Below, piece after piece: positions 51,296-60,656 of a stretch of 64,000 nucleotides of DNA. Every line of letters starts with the position of its first letter. Position 1 is the stretch's first letter. The position numbers and the translations under genes were made by a program. The DNA is from Nibrella saemangeumensis (GTDB lineage: Bacteria > Bacteroidota > Bacteroidia > Cytophagales > Spirosomataceae): the NCBI RefSeq assembly GCF_039541915.1, contig NZ_BAABHD010000012.1, positions 124,001 to 188,000 of the forward strand, in the 5' to 3' direction. Below the pieces are notes generated by a model. It searched no databases and was not told where the DNA came from. It worked only from the letters and a program-made list of their open reading frames with translations.

Positions 51296-52960
51296 TTAAA
51301 GCCTTGGCGTTGCGGGTTTTACCGGAGCCTCGTACGGCTTCACCCCCTGCATAGTAAGCGTTCGGCTGAATAGTTTGTCTCCACAGCGGATGGTCAGTGT
51401 TTTGAAATCGGTACCCTCAAAGGTAATCCGGGTAGGTTGTCCGCCCGGCACCGGCAAAATCGCGTTGACGCGCCCTAGCTGATCCAGCACCTGAATACCG
51501 AGTCGGGTGGCGATGTACACGCGCCCCTCCCGGTCGCAGGTAATGGCGCTAGCTCCGGCATTCTCGGCGGTATCAGGAACGTGCAGCCAGCCGTACCGCT
51601 GTTTGCTGCCAAGTGTACCATCCGGATTGATCTGATAGATCCAGACCCAATGGGTAGCAGACTCCAGCGCATACAACTGCGTCTGGTCCGGCGTAAGGGC
51701 GATGCCGGTTGCGCCATTCAGCCCTTCATCGACCTCTATTTTCTCGCCGGTTGGCCGGATCAGATAAAGTCGGCTGCGATGGTCAGCACGGTCGGCCGCC
51801 AGCAGGTAGCCGTTACCGTTGTGTGCCACCACCAGATCAGTACCCGTGATGCCCCGAACCACTACTTTTTCCCTGCCGGATGCGTCATAAGCCAGTACCT
51901 GTTTGGTCGTATTTGCCAGCACATAGGTAGTGCCGTTGGGCCCCAGGACGGCGCGGCCGGGTTTTTGCGTTTTAGAGGTGGCTTGCGCGGCTGATCCGGC
52001 GGGTTGCCAGCCTTCCCCCGGCAGAAGCATATCACTTAAAAACTGATTTTTGGATTTTCCGGTGGTAACGGGTTTGGGCCAGTCTTTCCAGAGCCAACGC
52101 ATGGCCTGGGGAAAAACGGCCGTACCGTGTTTACCATTATGGCCGCCCTCGCCCCATACATGCTCGACCTCATAGCCCGCAAACATCAGGGCCCGTTCCA
52201 TGGCTTCGTTGGCTTTCCACCAGTCGCCGGCGTAAATGTTCAGATCATTGGCGCCATCCTGCAAAAACACGCGAATGGGTTTAGGCTCCGTTTTCCGGAC
52301 CAGCGTCGAATACCGGTCCCCGCCCCGCAGCCCCACGTATGTACCAATGGCGCTAAACACTCTCGAAAAAGCATCTGGACGCTCCCAGGCCGCCGTAAAC
52401 GCACAAACGGCTCCGCTGCTGGAACCCCCAATGGCGCGGTCATTGCCGTTTTTCGACAGCCGGATCGACCGGCCATCGCTGGTTTTTTGCGTCTCGACGG
52501 CGGGCAAAATCTCCTCCAGGATAAACCGGGCGTAGGCATCGCCCAGACCATCATACTCAAAACTGCGGTTGTAGCGATCCAGGGCTTTGTCCGGATTGGC
52601 CGCCCGCACCCGACCCGGTGCCACAAAAACGCTAATGGTCACGGGCATCTGTCCCTGATGAATCAGGTTATCGAACACGGTAGGCGCTTTCCACTGGATA
52701 CCGTCCTGGTTGACGTAGACACAAGCCGGTTTATCGGATCGATACTGAGCCGGAACATAGACCCAATATTCGCGCCAGGTGCCGGGGAAGATTTTCGACT
52801 GGTCGAACGTGAACTTCAGCACCTCGCCTTTGGGAACGCCGGGTTGTTCGATGGAAGCCGGATCGTCGGGGTAGTTCTCGGCTGCGGACTGACCCAGCGC
52901 AACCGTTGCCCGGCAAAGTATTGCCCAGCAAAGCAAAGCAATGGGAATAAGGTTCTTCAT
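51296..52960 (-). CDS. esterase (enterochelin-esterase-like) fused to SMP-30/gluconolactonase-like propeller
   Basis: A 554-residue exported protein (signal MKNLIPIALLCWAILCRATVALGQ). Residues 40-290 form an esterase D/enterochelin-esterase-like hydrolase with the elbow GGSSSG (nucleophile Ser181), REYWVYVPAQY, and WGEGGHNGKHG holding the catalytic His. Residues about 335-554 form a beta-propeller of the SMP-30/gluconolactonase type (AVLGPNGTTYVLANTTKQVLAYDASGREKVV, NGATGIALTPDQTQLYALESATHWVWIY, AITCDREGRVYIATRLGIQVLDQLGRV). Both activities could act on ester- or lactone-bearing sugars. It is 22 bp upstream-adjacent to the serine hydrolase gene. Confidence 0.88.
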   Translation of the reverse strand: MKNLIPIALLCWAILCRATVALGQSAAENYPDDPASIEQPGVPKGEVLKFTFDQSKIFPGTWREYWVYVPAQYRSDKPACVYVNQDGIQWKAPTVFDNLIHQGQMPVTISVFVAPGRVRAANPDKALDRYNRSFEYDGLGDAYARFILEEILPAVETQKTSDGRSIRLSKNGNDRAIGGSSSGAVCAFTAAWERPDAFSRVFSAIGTYVGLRGGDRYSTLVRKTEPKPIRVFLQDGANDLNIYAGDWWKANEAMERALMFAGYEVEHVWGEGGHNGKHGTAVFPQAMRWLWKDWPKPVTTGKSKNQFLSDMLLPGEGWQPAGSAAQATSKTQKPGRAVLGPNGTTYVLANTTKQVLAYDASGREKVVVRGITGTDLVVAHNGNGYLLAADRADHRSRLYLIRPTGEKIEVDEGLNGATGIALTPDQTQLYALESATHWVWIYQINPDGTLGSKQRYGWLHVPDTAENAGASAITCDREGRVYIATRLGIQVLDQLGRVNAILPVPGGQPTRITFEGTDFKTLTIRCGDKLFSRTLTMQGVKPYEAPVKPATPRL

Positions 52961-52982
52961 AATGGGTTAGGGCGGGTACACC

Positions 52983-54569
52983 TTAGGGCTTCACCCGTTG
53001 CAAATCCAGATCCTGAAAATCGAAACTAAAATCGGTAAGCGGAGAAATCGGCTTCATTTTAATGGAGGCCGGGTGCATCGATTCATCCACCAGAAACGTC
53101 ACGTAGGCATCGGCGTCGAAGCTCCGGTCGTTCCATTTCACCACAAAGGTGTTGCCTTTGTAATAGAATAACTCACCCGTCAGTTTAGGCGAGCGCAGGG
53201 AACGAAACCACCACTTTCCTCCCTGCTGGTTGATAACTACGTCGCCAAACCACCGGTCCCGGTATGTACCGGCGAATCTGGTAAAATCAACCGGCGTGGT
53301 ATTGGCTCTCTGCTCGCGGGCAATGCCGTCCCAGATGTCTTTGGTAAGCTTATCGGCATCGGCCTGCCCTTTTTTTACCTGCTCGCTGTACCGGCGAACC
53401 CAATCCATGGGCGGTAGCCCAAGATAACTGTCCTTGATGGTGTTGGTCACCGCGCTAAAAGCAGCGCCGGATTGCTGGTTCGTGAAGACAATAATGCCCA
53501 ACTGAAGCTCGGGAAGCATTGTTACCTGCGTCACCATGCCGGCCAGGCCACCCGTATGCGTTACCTGCTTATAGCCTTTGACATCGCTCAGCCTCCAACC
53601 CAGGCCATACGCGGCAAAGTGCGTGTTGTATGGTGGCATGGGCGCATCGGACACCGGCAGAATCGTTTGCGGCTTCCACATCTCCGCGTGTATTTTCTCG
53701 CTGAATAGCTGTTGGCGGCCATTAGGCCCATATTTACCCTTGTTGAGCTGCGTAATTACCCATCGGCTCATATCCGCCACGCTGGAATTGATACCCCCCG
53801 CCGAATACCCAAACCGAAAATTATCCCGGTCGATGACCTGCACCCTGCCGTTTACCGGCGCGTGGGCATCAATGACATTGTCTTTATCGGCCAGACGCTC
53901 ATAGGAACCCGCGCTGCGATTCATACCCAGCGGTTTCATCATCCGGTCTTCCACAAACTCCGGCCAGCTTTTTCCGCTCACCCGCTCAATCACCTCACCC
54001 GCGACCATATAGAGCAGGTTATCATAGTCGTATTTCGTCCGGAAGCCCGAAACCGGTTTCAGGTAGCGCAGATTATGGATAACATCCTTCATGGTGAAGT
54101 TGCTGGAATCGGGCCAGAACATTAGGTCGCCGGCACCCAGGCCCAGGCCGCTGCGGTGGGTCAGCAAATCACGGAGGGTAAATTCTTCGGTCACGTAGGC
54201 ATTGTACATCCGGAATTCGGGGATGTAATCGATCACCTTATCATCCCAGGTCAGTTTGCCTTCATCCATCAGCATACCCAGGGCCGCAGCCGTAAACGCC
54301 TTACTGTTCGACGCAATGCCGAATAGGGTATGCTCGTCCACCTTAGCGCCTGTTCGCAGCGAGCGTACGCCATAGCCTTTCTGATGAACTACCTGTCCGT
54401 CCTTAACCACCGCCACGGCAATACCCGGCACATCAAACGTGGTTAAGGTACGCTGCACCAGCGCATCAATTTGCGGAGAGGTAATTACCTGCGCCAGGGC
54501 GGAGAAGGCATGTCCGCACCAGACGAAGACCCACCCAATCAGGATAACAGTCAGCAGTCGCTTTTTCAT
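52983..54569 (-). CDS. exported serine hydrolase (class C beta-lactamase-like) with DUF3471-type tail
   Basis: A 528-residue exported hydrolase (signal MKKRLLTVILIGWVFVWCGHAFSALAQ). SxxK is Ser87-Asn-Ser-Lys90, the second motif is Tyr182-Asp-Asn184 (in YDYDNLLYMVAGEVIERVSG), and HTGGLAGMVTQV is the third. The C-terminal 110 residues (FTRFAGTYRDRWFGDVVINQQGGKWWFR) form a DUF3471-type beta domain. Such proteins cleave D-Ala peptides, esters or amides. It is part of the - strand degradative set. Confidence 0.88.
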   Translation of the reverse strand: MKKRLLTVILIGWVFVWCGHAFSALAQVITSPQIDALVQRTLTTFDVPGIAVAVVKDGQVVHQKGYGVRSLRTGAKVDEHTLFGIASNSKAFTAAALGMLMDEGKLTWDDKVIDYIPEFRMYNAYVTEEFTLRDLLTHRSGLGLGAGDLMFWPDSSNFTMKDVIHNLRYLKPVSGFRTKYDYDNLLYMVAGEVIERVSGKSWPEFVEDRMMKPLGMNRSAGSYERLADKDNVIDAHAPVNGRVQVIDRDNFRFGYSAGGINSSVADMSRWVITQLNKGKYGPNGRQQLFSEKIHAEMWKPQTILPVSDAPMPPYNTHFAAYGLGWRLSDVKGYKQVTHTGGLAGMVTQVTMLPELQLGIIVFTNQQSGAAFSAVTNTIKDSYLGLPPMDWVRRYSEQVKKGQADADKLTKDIWDGIAREQRANTTPVDFTRFAGTYRDRWFGDVVINQQGGKWWFRSLRSPKLTGELFYYKGNTFVVKWNDRSFDADAYVTFLVDESMHPASIKMKPISPLTDFSFDFQDLDLQRVKP

Positions 54570-54605
54570 ACAAGACTCGTTCAGCCGTCGCCGTTTACCA
54601 ATGCG

Positions 54606-55061
54606 TTATTGCTTCACTCGTTTATATTTTTCAATAATGACGTGGTCAATACCCAGCTTTTCCAGCTTTTCGACACCTTTCTGGATCAGCGTATCCTGCA
54701 CGATTTTTACCACAAACTGAAATTGATGATTCTCCCAGTTTTTATCGCTAAAGTATTCCAAATTCTCCGTGTATACACTGTCACTCGCTAAGGTATACGT
54801 TCCGCCACCGGCGGTAAAGGCAGTTGCAGACGTGTCTTTTTCGCGGTTCGTTGCATGATTCAGGAAGGCAAAATGGGTGGGGTTGATGATCTTGATCATT
54901 TTGCGGGTCGGATCGAACGTAGAGAACGTCGAATCTTTTTCCGTCGTTGTGGCCGAGATCAGTTCCCAGGTTCCGATAATCGGCACATCCGGCTGTTTTG
55001 AGCGACAGCCAATCAAGGCAAAAAGGGCGGCTATAGCCGTAAGGACAAGGTGAGGTTTCAT
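54606..55061 (-). CDS. small lipocalin-like lipoprotein
   Basis: A 151-residue lipoprotein (MKPHLVLTAIAALFALIGC, lipobox Cys19). The pattern IIGTWELISATTTEKDSTFSTFDPTRKMIKIINPTHFAFLNHA and FTAGGGTYTLASDSVYTENLEYFSD is like the DUF4488/lipocalin-like domains of Bacteroidota, which begin with a GTWEL motif. It should be a small periplasmic beta-barrel of unknown ligand. It lies between the serine hydrolase and lyase genes, 36 and 30 bp away. Confidence 0.8.
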   Translation of the reverse strand: MKPHLVLTAIAALFALIGCRSKQPDVPIIGTWELISATTTEKDSTFSTFDPTRKMIKIINPTHFAFLNHATNREKDTSATAFTAGGGTYTLASDSVYTENLEYFSDKNWENHQFQFVVKIVQDTLIQKGVEKLEKLGIDHVIIEKYKRVKQ

Positions 55062-55091
55062 GGTTCTGATCGATTGAGCATTAAAGATGGC

Positions 55092-57257
55092 TCATTCTAC
55101 CTTCAGGTGAACACTTTTGCCTGAATAAACACGTTGCGGCAAATCCACGATAAACAGCGTGCTGTTATGCTCTTCATCGACCAGCGTTCGGTAGTTGTCT
55201 CCTTTTGCTTTATAGGTACCGGTTACCGAAAGCATAATCCGGTTCAACTTTCTCGACGGATCGGCAACGGTCAGCTCTTTTAGCCGGCCGCCCTGCATCT
55301 TCAGCATGGCCATGCCCTGGCTATCCATACTTACGTTTACGCCTTTCTCGATCTCCATTGTACCTGCCTTGTAAAAAGCCAGTTGGGTGATCCCTAATTT
55401 ACTGTGTCTTACCGCCTGTACCTCAGCGTTGTTGGCCAGAATTTCGATGGAACGATTGGTACTGGCGCTCTCTGCCAGTTGTTGCTCCGACACATCGGGC
55501 ACCACAATGTACTGATAGGAAGCCCCGGTGGGTTTGTTGCCGTGATTGAACCACAACGCAAACACTTCCTCGCTGACCAACTCCCTGCTGATATTTTTCT
55601 GGTCGGTAATATCCGACCAGCGGCCCGTTTCGGTCTGGTTTGACAGGCCGACGGTAGCTGGCTGTGGGAAAATATAGCCGATTCGATCATGATGCACCCA
55701 TTTTACCTTATCGAGAGTACGGCTGCCCTTCGGGACGCTTTTCCGGGCGCCCTCCTGCATCATGCGCACATCGCTCCTCATCAACACCTGATTGACGGTA
55801 GTCACGACCGGCATATCCGGCTTAGACTTGATATCCGTCCCGAGACAAACGAACTCTTCGTCAAAGAAGAACCACGATTTTTTAGCCTCTACCAGATCGT
55901 GTGGACTTTTGAAGTCAAAGACGACGGCACCGTATACCCCATCGGTCACCGCGCCCACAAAATCAGTGAGTCCTTCTTTCTGAATATCGTTAGGCCCTGG
56001 CAACTGCGGCTTCTGCAGGATGGTGGTACCCGATATTTTCTGCCAGTTGTATACCGGCCAGATGTTGTGGTATTCGTCGCCCTTCAGCATGAGGTAATTG
56101 GTGCCGTCGGCGCGGTGGTGGGTCAGCTTACCGGGACCGTTATACGGTTCCTCCATGTTCCGGTTGCGGGTCGAGAACATCCGGACCGTGGTGTAAAACC
56201 TCGGGCGCTGAAACACAAAATGCTCAGTCTGCCAGAAGAACTTAGCAAAAGAGGCAGACGGTTTGGCTTCTCCCCTGCGCAGCCGGATAATGTCGGCCAG
56301 TTCCGCTTTCCGGTAATCCGTACTGACCAGCAGCCGTTCGATTTCGAGCGTGCTTTGCGGCTGAAAGGTAGCCTTGCCGGAAATACTGCGGTTCTTGACG
56401 CTGATGTCTTCGTAGATCCCGTACACCATCTGCTTATAGATGCCGTCCAGGTAGTAGTCGACCAGATGATTTATCTTTTCTTTGGCGAAGGCATACCTGG
56501 TCCCGGCCACGTAGTACGACCACTCACCGTAGGCGTTGGCGTATTTTCCGTAGCCGTAAGACGAGGTATTGTTGACGCGGTCGACCCGGTGGTGAAAGCT
56601 GTAATCATGCTGCATGCCCCGCTCACCGGTGGCAAACTTCATCTCCCCTTCTATGATCTTTATGATCTTGTCAAACGCCTGATAATCATTTTGAAAAAGC
56701 AGGTTCTTGGCCAGGATTCCGGCAATTACAATCCGGTCACCGCTCGGTCGGGCCCCCGACGCGTTCATATTGGCCCGGCCAATCATGGGCTGGGCTTTGG
56801 CAACGAGGTCTTTGGGCAATTCGTCGCCGATCACCAGCATCAGATTGCCCAGGTTAGTGGGCGTGGTAATCTGATTGTCGTGCCAGTTGTCGCCCACAAA
56901 ATCGTTCTTCACCCAGTAGTTCAGCCCGCTGATGATCTGCTCTTTTACCTGCTTATTGCGGTAATACTTCGATGACTTGTTCTTGTACGCCTTAGCCAGA
57001 TACACCAGATCGCGTGTGTGCCCGCCATGCGGAAAACTGGCCGTCCGGCTAAGGTCTGCGTAGTTGATGCCCTGAAAGCTGCCGTCGTCGTTCATTTTAG
57101 CCAGGATACTTTCTACCTGACTGTCAACGCTCTTCGTCGTCATCAGGTCAGCCACGATGCGTTCCCTGATGAGTTTCAGGTCATTCTGTGCCAGGCAGAA
57201 AGAGACCGATAGTATAAGGATTGGCACAGCCAACAGCCATCGATGAATTGCTTTCAT
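55092..57257 (-). CDS. polysaccharide lyase family 8
   Basis: A 721-residue exported lyase (signal MKAIHRWLLAVPILILSVSFCLAQ). PL8 enzymes cleave uronic-acid polysaccharides (hyaluronan, chondroitin, xanthan) by beta-elimination. A helical toroid covers about 30-340, with DNWHDNQITTPTNLGN, the catalytic-region QHDYSFHHRVDRVNNTSSYGYGKYA (about 216-240, His and Tyr), and the aromatic patch EWSYYVAG. The C-terminal beta-sandwich domains follow from about 370. The specific polymer cannot be read. No SusC/SusD pair is nearby, which is unusual for a polysaccharide locus. Confidence 0.88.
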   Translation of the reverse strand: MKAIHRWLLAVPILILSVSFCLAQNDLKLIRERIVADLMTTKSVDSQVESILAKMNDDGSFQGINYADLSRTASFPHGGHTRDLVYLAKAYKNKSSKYYRNKQVKEQIISGLNYWVKNDFVGDNWHDNQITTPTNLGNLMLVIGDELPKDLVAKAQPMIGRANMNASGARPSGDRIVIAGILAKNLLFQNDYQAFDKIIKIIEGEMKFATGERGMQHDYSFHHRVDRVNNTSSYGYGKYANAYGEWSYYVAGTRYAFAKEKINHLVDYYLDGIYKQMVYGIYEDISVKNRSISGKATFQPQSTLEIERLLVSTDYRKAELADIIRLRRGEAKPSASFAKFFWQTEHFVFQRPRFYTTVRMFSTRNRNMEEPYNGPGKLTHHRADGTNYLMLKGDEYHNIWPVYNWQKISGTTILQKPQLPGPNDIQKEGLTDFVGAVTDGVYGAVVFDFKSPHDLVEAKKSWFFFDEEFVCLGTDIKSKPDMPVVTTVNQVLMRSDVRMMQEGARKSVPKGSRTLDKVKWVHHDRIGYIFPQPATVGLSNQTETGRWSDITDQKNISRELVSEEVFALWFNHGNKPTGASYQYIVVPDVSEQQLAESASTNRSIEILANNAEVQAVRHSKLGITQLAFYKAGTMEIEKGVNVSMDSQGMAMLKMQGGRLKELTVADPSRKLNRIMLSVTGTYKAKGDNYRTLVDEEHNSTLFIVDLPQRVYSGKSVHLKVE

Positions 57258-57322
57258 GGGGAGTAGAGATGTTTCGGGTTTAGCTACTGTATAAAGCTAA
57301 CCGCGTTCGTTTTCTATCGGCC

Positions 57323-57625
57323 TTAAAGTCTTACCCCCTGAATCAAAATGGATTCTTTGACGGCCTGCTCTTTTAAGTGCAGAAACTGCCTGCGGCTTTC
57401 ATCCTGGCTGAAGGCGACAAAGTCCTGCTCATTGTCAAACGCCACCAAATGGATTTCGTAAGGTTTGGTGATCTGTTGCTCAATAAAAGAATCATCCGTA
57501 GGCCGAATGCGTAGCAACAACTGACCGTTATATTTCTCAATAAGCGGAATAGCAATATTCTCGAATTGATGAAAAACCTCTTCCTGCCCTTCTTTTATGT
57601 AAATCAACTGAGTAAAGTAGATCAT
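57323..57625 (-). CDS. DUF1330-type small protein
   Basis: A 100-residue ferredoxin-like alpha/beta protein: MIYFTQLIYIKEGQEEVFHQFENIAIPLIEKYNGQLLLRIRP, then YEIHLVAFDNEQDFVAFSQDESRRQFLHLKEQAVKES. It matches the DUF1330/dimeric alpha-beta barrel group; function unknown. There is no signal peptide. It is AT-richer than its neighbours and lies between the lyase and an epimerase gene on the same strand. Confidence 0.75.
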   Translation of the reverse strand: MIYFTQLIYIKEGQEEVFHQFENIAIPLIEKYNGQLLLRIRPTDDSFIEQQITKPYEIHLVAFDNEQDFVAFSQDESRRQFLHLKEQAVKESILIQGVRL

Positions 57626-57701
57626 ATATATCTATACGTTAATTGAAAAAATAGCAGGCCTCCTGCTTTCACCCTTTCAGCAGGTAAACAGGTAGTGAGG
57701 C

Positions 57702-58583
57702 TTAAACCTTACTGATCATCCGGTCAAAAACGGCTCGTTGCGCCTTCATGGAAGCGATCTTATCGGCCGGGTTCGTATGGCATTCCAGCAGGACCCATCC
57801 ATCGTATTTCATGTTGACCAGGTTGGTCAGCAGTTCGGTATAGGGGTAGTCGGTCCGGTCGAGTTCGCGTACGTGACAGGTAGCCCCAAAGCGGTCTTTT
57901 ACCAGATTAAAATTATAGGCAAAGCCCTTGCCGTTCAGGTCCTGGGGGTTACAGTTCCAGCAGATAGCGGCATTCGGGTGGCTGGCAATGTCCATGATCC
58001 GCTTGGTTATGGGCAGTTCCTGGGTTTCTTCGCCGTGCACTTCCAGCCGGATCTGCTGCCCGAATTCGGCGCCGTACCGGGCCAGTTCGTTCAGCGATTC
58101 GCCGATCTGGGTCAGCGTTTTTTCGACCGGTACCTCTTTATGCAGGCCGTTGGGTTTCACTTTCACACCCGAGCCGCCCACATCGGCGCTTAACCGGACA
58201 AAAGCCTTTGCCCGCTCAATAGACGCCCTGACCCGCTCCTGATCCACAAAATCGAACTGCTGATTGGTGCCGAAACCTACTAGTTGAACGGGGCTGTCGG
58301 CAAATCGCTTTTTAACCTCCCGGCGCTGGACCGCAGTTAGTTCGGGCGTCACGTTATGGGCGTGGTCCACCCGGAGTTCAACGCCCTGCATGCCGGTATC
58401 GGCACAGTTTTTCAGCAGCGTAGGCAGGTCCCAGTCTTTGCCCCACAAATAGGTAACCAGCCCGAGTTTGATGGCCGGCTTCTTCAGGGTTGGCTCATGG
58501 GCAAAAGCCGGTGCCGACAGGAACGAAGCGCCGGTCAGCAGGGAAATTTCCTTGAGGAATGTTTTTCGGTCGATAACCGCCAT
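57702..58583 (-). CDS. exported sugar phosphate isomerase/epimerase-like TIM barrel
   Basis: A 293-residue xylose isomerase-like TIM barrel with an N-terminal export signal (MAVIDRKTFLKEISLLTGASFLSAPAFA, Tat-like but with a single Arg-Lys). Barrel motifs are LVTYLWGKDWDLPTLLKNCADTGMQGVELRVDHAHNV, IRLEVHGEETQELPI, AAICWNCNPQDLN and ELLTNLVNMKYDGWVLLECHTNP. The conserved Glu/Asp/His set suggests a metal site. It is a distant relative of the protein at 50318 and probably shares the same pathway. Confidence 0.84.
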   Translation of the reverse strand: MAVIDRKTFLKEISLLTGASFLSAPAFAHEPTLKKPAIKLGLVTYLWGKDWDLPTLLKNCADTGMQGVELRVDHAHNVTPELTAVQRREVKKRFADSPVQLVGFGTNQQFDFVDQERVRASIERAKAFVRLSADVGGSGVKVKPNGLHKEVPVEKTLTQIGESLNELARYGAEFGQQIRLEVHGEETQELPITKRIMDIASHPNAAICWNCNPQDLNGKGFAYNFNLVKDRFGATCHVRELDRTDYPYTELLTNLVNMKYDGWVLLECHTNPADKIASMKAQRAVFDRMISKV

Positions 58584-58667
58584 GTTCGGAAGGATTAGGA
58601 GGTGAAGAAAACCGCAGGTCCGTTAAGACCTTCCTGGCTGTAGAAAAAAGACTCGTATGGAGGTTTA

Positions 58668-59258
58668 TTACTTATTGGGTGAGGAAGCAGGCGTATCGGG
58701 GTTCAGAAAATCATCGGTAAAATGGCCTTTCTGCTTTGGTTTTGAAAACTTCTCCACGTTAAATGCCTGCGAATTTCCTTTGGGTATGGATAACGATGTC
58801 CAGCCGTTTTCAGCACACATTTTTCCGATGAAAACAATTTGCCCGACATGATACGGGTAATGGGCAAGCTGCCTGTTGATCGCTTCCAACACGGTATGCC
58901 CCTGATTTCTGATATAGATTAGCCGATCTAAATCGTCAACGGTCAAAGCATTGAGCGCTTCGAATAAACACGCCCAGCCTTCGTCCCACTTTTCCAGTAA
59001 CGCCTGTCTGGACGTAATATCATTATCAAACTCAGCATCCCGGTTTCGCCACTCCTTTTCTCCATCGGTGGTCAAAAAATCTGTCCAGCGCGATAACATA
59101 TTACCCCATAAGTGTTTCACAATGGTTGCTATGCTGTTGCTATCGTCGTTAAACTGCCAAAACAGTTTATCGTCCGGGAGTTGAACAAACGTCTTGTCTC
59201 CCAGCATCTTATAATACAGAAATTGCTTTTTTACACTATCCAGATAGTCATTGAGCAT
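58668..59258 (-). CDS. DUF1572 (DinB-like) protein
   Basis: A 196-residue DinB-type helical bundle of the DUF1572 group: MLNDYLDSVKKQFLYYKMLGDKTFVQLPDDKLFWQFNDDSNSIATIVKHLWGNMLSRWTDFL, then AINRQLAHYPYHVGQIVFIGKMC. Likely metal-binding His residues are in VKHLWGNM and LAHYPYHVGQI. Function unknown. Composition is AT-richer than the genes to its right on the - strand, in line with later acquisition. Confidence 0.85.
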   Translation of the reverse strand: MLNDYLDSVKKQFLYYKMLGDKTFVQLPDDKLFWQFNDDSNSIATIVKHLWGNMLSRWTDFLTTDGEKEWRNRDAEFDNDITSRQALLEKWDEGWACLFEALNALTVDDLDRLIYIRNQGHTVLEAINRQLAHYPYHVGQIVFIGKMCAENGWTSLSIPKGNSQAFNVEKFSKPKQKGHFTDDFLNPDTPASSPNK

Positions 59259-59316
59259 AGCGAGGTCTCGTTTAAAGTCAGATCAGCATTTACGCACTTT
59301 AATCCTGATCTTCCTA

Positions 59317-59619
59317 CTAAAGGTAATCCATCGTTAGTGGTTTTGGTAACCAAATCCGTTGAGATGACTCCGGCGATTTTGATATCGTTTCGTTTGTGAG
59401 TTTCAATTCGCGTAGCGAAGGTGGGATAGTGCCTACCACTACGTTACTGGCTGTTTGCTTCACCCAACGATCACTGGGGTTGATGGTGAGCGAGGGACGC
59501 CCTGAACAGACATAGCTTATGTCTTTATACCCCTGTTTGAGTTGGGCTGCCATTGCCCACTTCGGGACGTGTTGCCTGTCGCTGGAGACCAACCTACGCG
59601 AAGCGAAACAACGCAACAA
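59317..59619 (-). CDS. unrecognised reading frame, 100 aa, doubtful
   Basis: A 100-residue frame (MLRCFASRRLVSSDRQHVPKWAMAAQLKQGY...) fills the 383-bp gap between the DUF1572 and cupin genes. No family is recognised, there is no signal peptide, and the sequence has no clear hydrophobic core. Near-palindromic TTCGCGTAGCGAA at about 59408 and a related word near 59593 flank it. It could be a degraded gene or a chance frame. Confidence 0.25.
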   Translation of the reverse strand: MLRCFASRRLVSSDRQHVPKWAMAAQLKQGYKDISYVCSGRPSLTINPSDRWVKQTASNVVVGTIPPSLRELKLTNETISKSPESSQRIWLPKPLTMDYL

Positions 59620-59641
59620 ACAGAAAAACTCGCAGAATATT

Positions 59642-60202
59642 TTAACCCTTCTTTGCTGAAATCACAACTGCGGCAGCCTTACACGGTTCGTCACCAACAA
59701 CACGCCAAGCATGATTAGTCCCTCGTTGAACTACACTATCACCGGAAGCGAGAATGGTTGATCCCCCCTCTACCAGTAATTCGAGCTTACCGGAGATAAT
59801 AAATATGAAATCGATTGTGTCCGTTTTGTGAAAATCGGGTTTGTAACCAGGCTCAAAAGTGATAAAATACGCCTTAAATCCCCCGTAAGATGGCTCAAGC
59901 GTAAAAGCATATCCGTCAAGGGTTTCAGCTTGTTTGTCAAAGGCAACAGGAACTTGATTTTCAACCCATAGGGTGTTTATTTCTAAGTGTCCCGGGTCAG
60001 AGTATGTTGCATTCTTTGGAACAAATCCATCACTAATAATACTTGATTTACCATTAGCATTAACGCCTGTAACAACACGACGCTTTAGCTTATTTTGGCT
60101 TTGTTTTGAAAAGGCCCGAAGTGGATTACAGGAAGCTAAGAAAGGAACTATCCAATAAAGCGACAAAAAACGTTTCCGATTGTATTTTGGTAGTAGGCTC
60201 AT
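59642..60202 (-). CDS. cupin-domain protein with export signal
   Basis: A 186-residue protein with a hydrophobic N terminus (FLSLYWIVPFLASC, a possible lipobox) and a C-terminal cupin: FEPGYKPDFHKTDTIDFIFIISGKLELLVEGGSTILASGDSVVQRGTNHAWRVVGDEPCKAAAVVI (about 115-180), with His in FHKTDTIDF and NHAW as candidate metal ligands. The role is unknown. AT-rich, like DUF1572 next door, and unlike the window average. Confidence 0.8.
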   Translation of the reverse strand: MSLLPKYNRKRFLSLYWIVPFLASCNPLRAFSKQSQNKLKRRVVTGVNANGKSSIISDGFVPKNATYSDPGHLEINTLWVENQVPVAFDKQAETLDGYAFTLEPSYGGFKAYFITFEPGYKPDFHKTDTIDFIFIISGKLELLVEGGSTILASGDSVVQRGTNHAWRVVGDEPCKAAAVVISAKKG

Positions 60203-60386
60203 AAATTTATTGAATTTTAAACCATTCGCTTACCCCAACTTGCCTTACCGGGGCGTTCACCCTGTCAGCCGCGACCCGGAAATGGAGACCTAAAGCCTTA
60301 CCTCTGGGACGGGCTGTTTATCGACCGCAACCCACCTAACGGACCACGCACAAGCCCATCGCTGCACCTGCACCCAACATATCATT

Positions 60387-60656
60387 GTGCGCGAATTTAC
60401 AGAACTACTTATATCGGACTATCAGTACTTTATAGGTCCGTGGCCTTTTTACGACGTAGCTTGGGCTGCGTTAAAACAAATGAATAGATTTACCTCTACA
60501 TTTCCAAAAATAGCAACGCGATTGTTTAATCGGTATGATTGCTCCCTGTGCTGCGGGCCCGGAATATTGAAAGCTACCCTATATACTTTTTGGCGATCGT
60601 CGCCAACATACCGCATTACATATAAAACTGGGGTAACTCAAACGCATCCGGCGTAG
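60387..60656 (+). CDS. unrecognised reading frame, 89 aa, doubtful
   Basis: An 89-residue frame from a GTG codon (MREFTELLISDYQYFIGPWPFYDVAWAALKQMNRF...) in the 636-bp gap before the PA2928-like gene. It contains CSLCCGPG but no known motif. Nothing else in the gap looks like a gene. It may be a chance frame or the remains of a lost gene. Confidence 0.25.
   Translation: MREFTELLISDYQYFIGPWPFYDVAWAALKQMNRFTSTFPKIATRLFNRYDCSLCCGPGILKATLYTFWRSSPTYRITYKTGVTQTHPA

Noticed and set aside
52127..53029. Open frame of 300 codons on the + strand over the esterase/SMP-30 gene
   Set aside because: Antisense to a gene with signal peptide and catalytic elbow; no motif in the translation.
55689..56975. Long open frame (428 codons) on the + strand inside the PL8 lyase gene
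   Set aside because: Antisense to a clear family 8 lyase; the translation has no motif and is rich in Val/His/Gln, as antisense frames often are.
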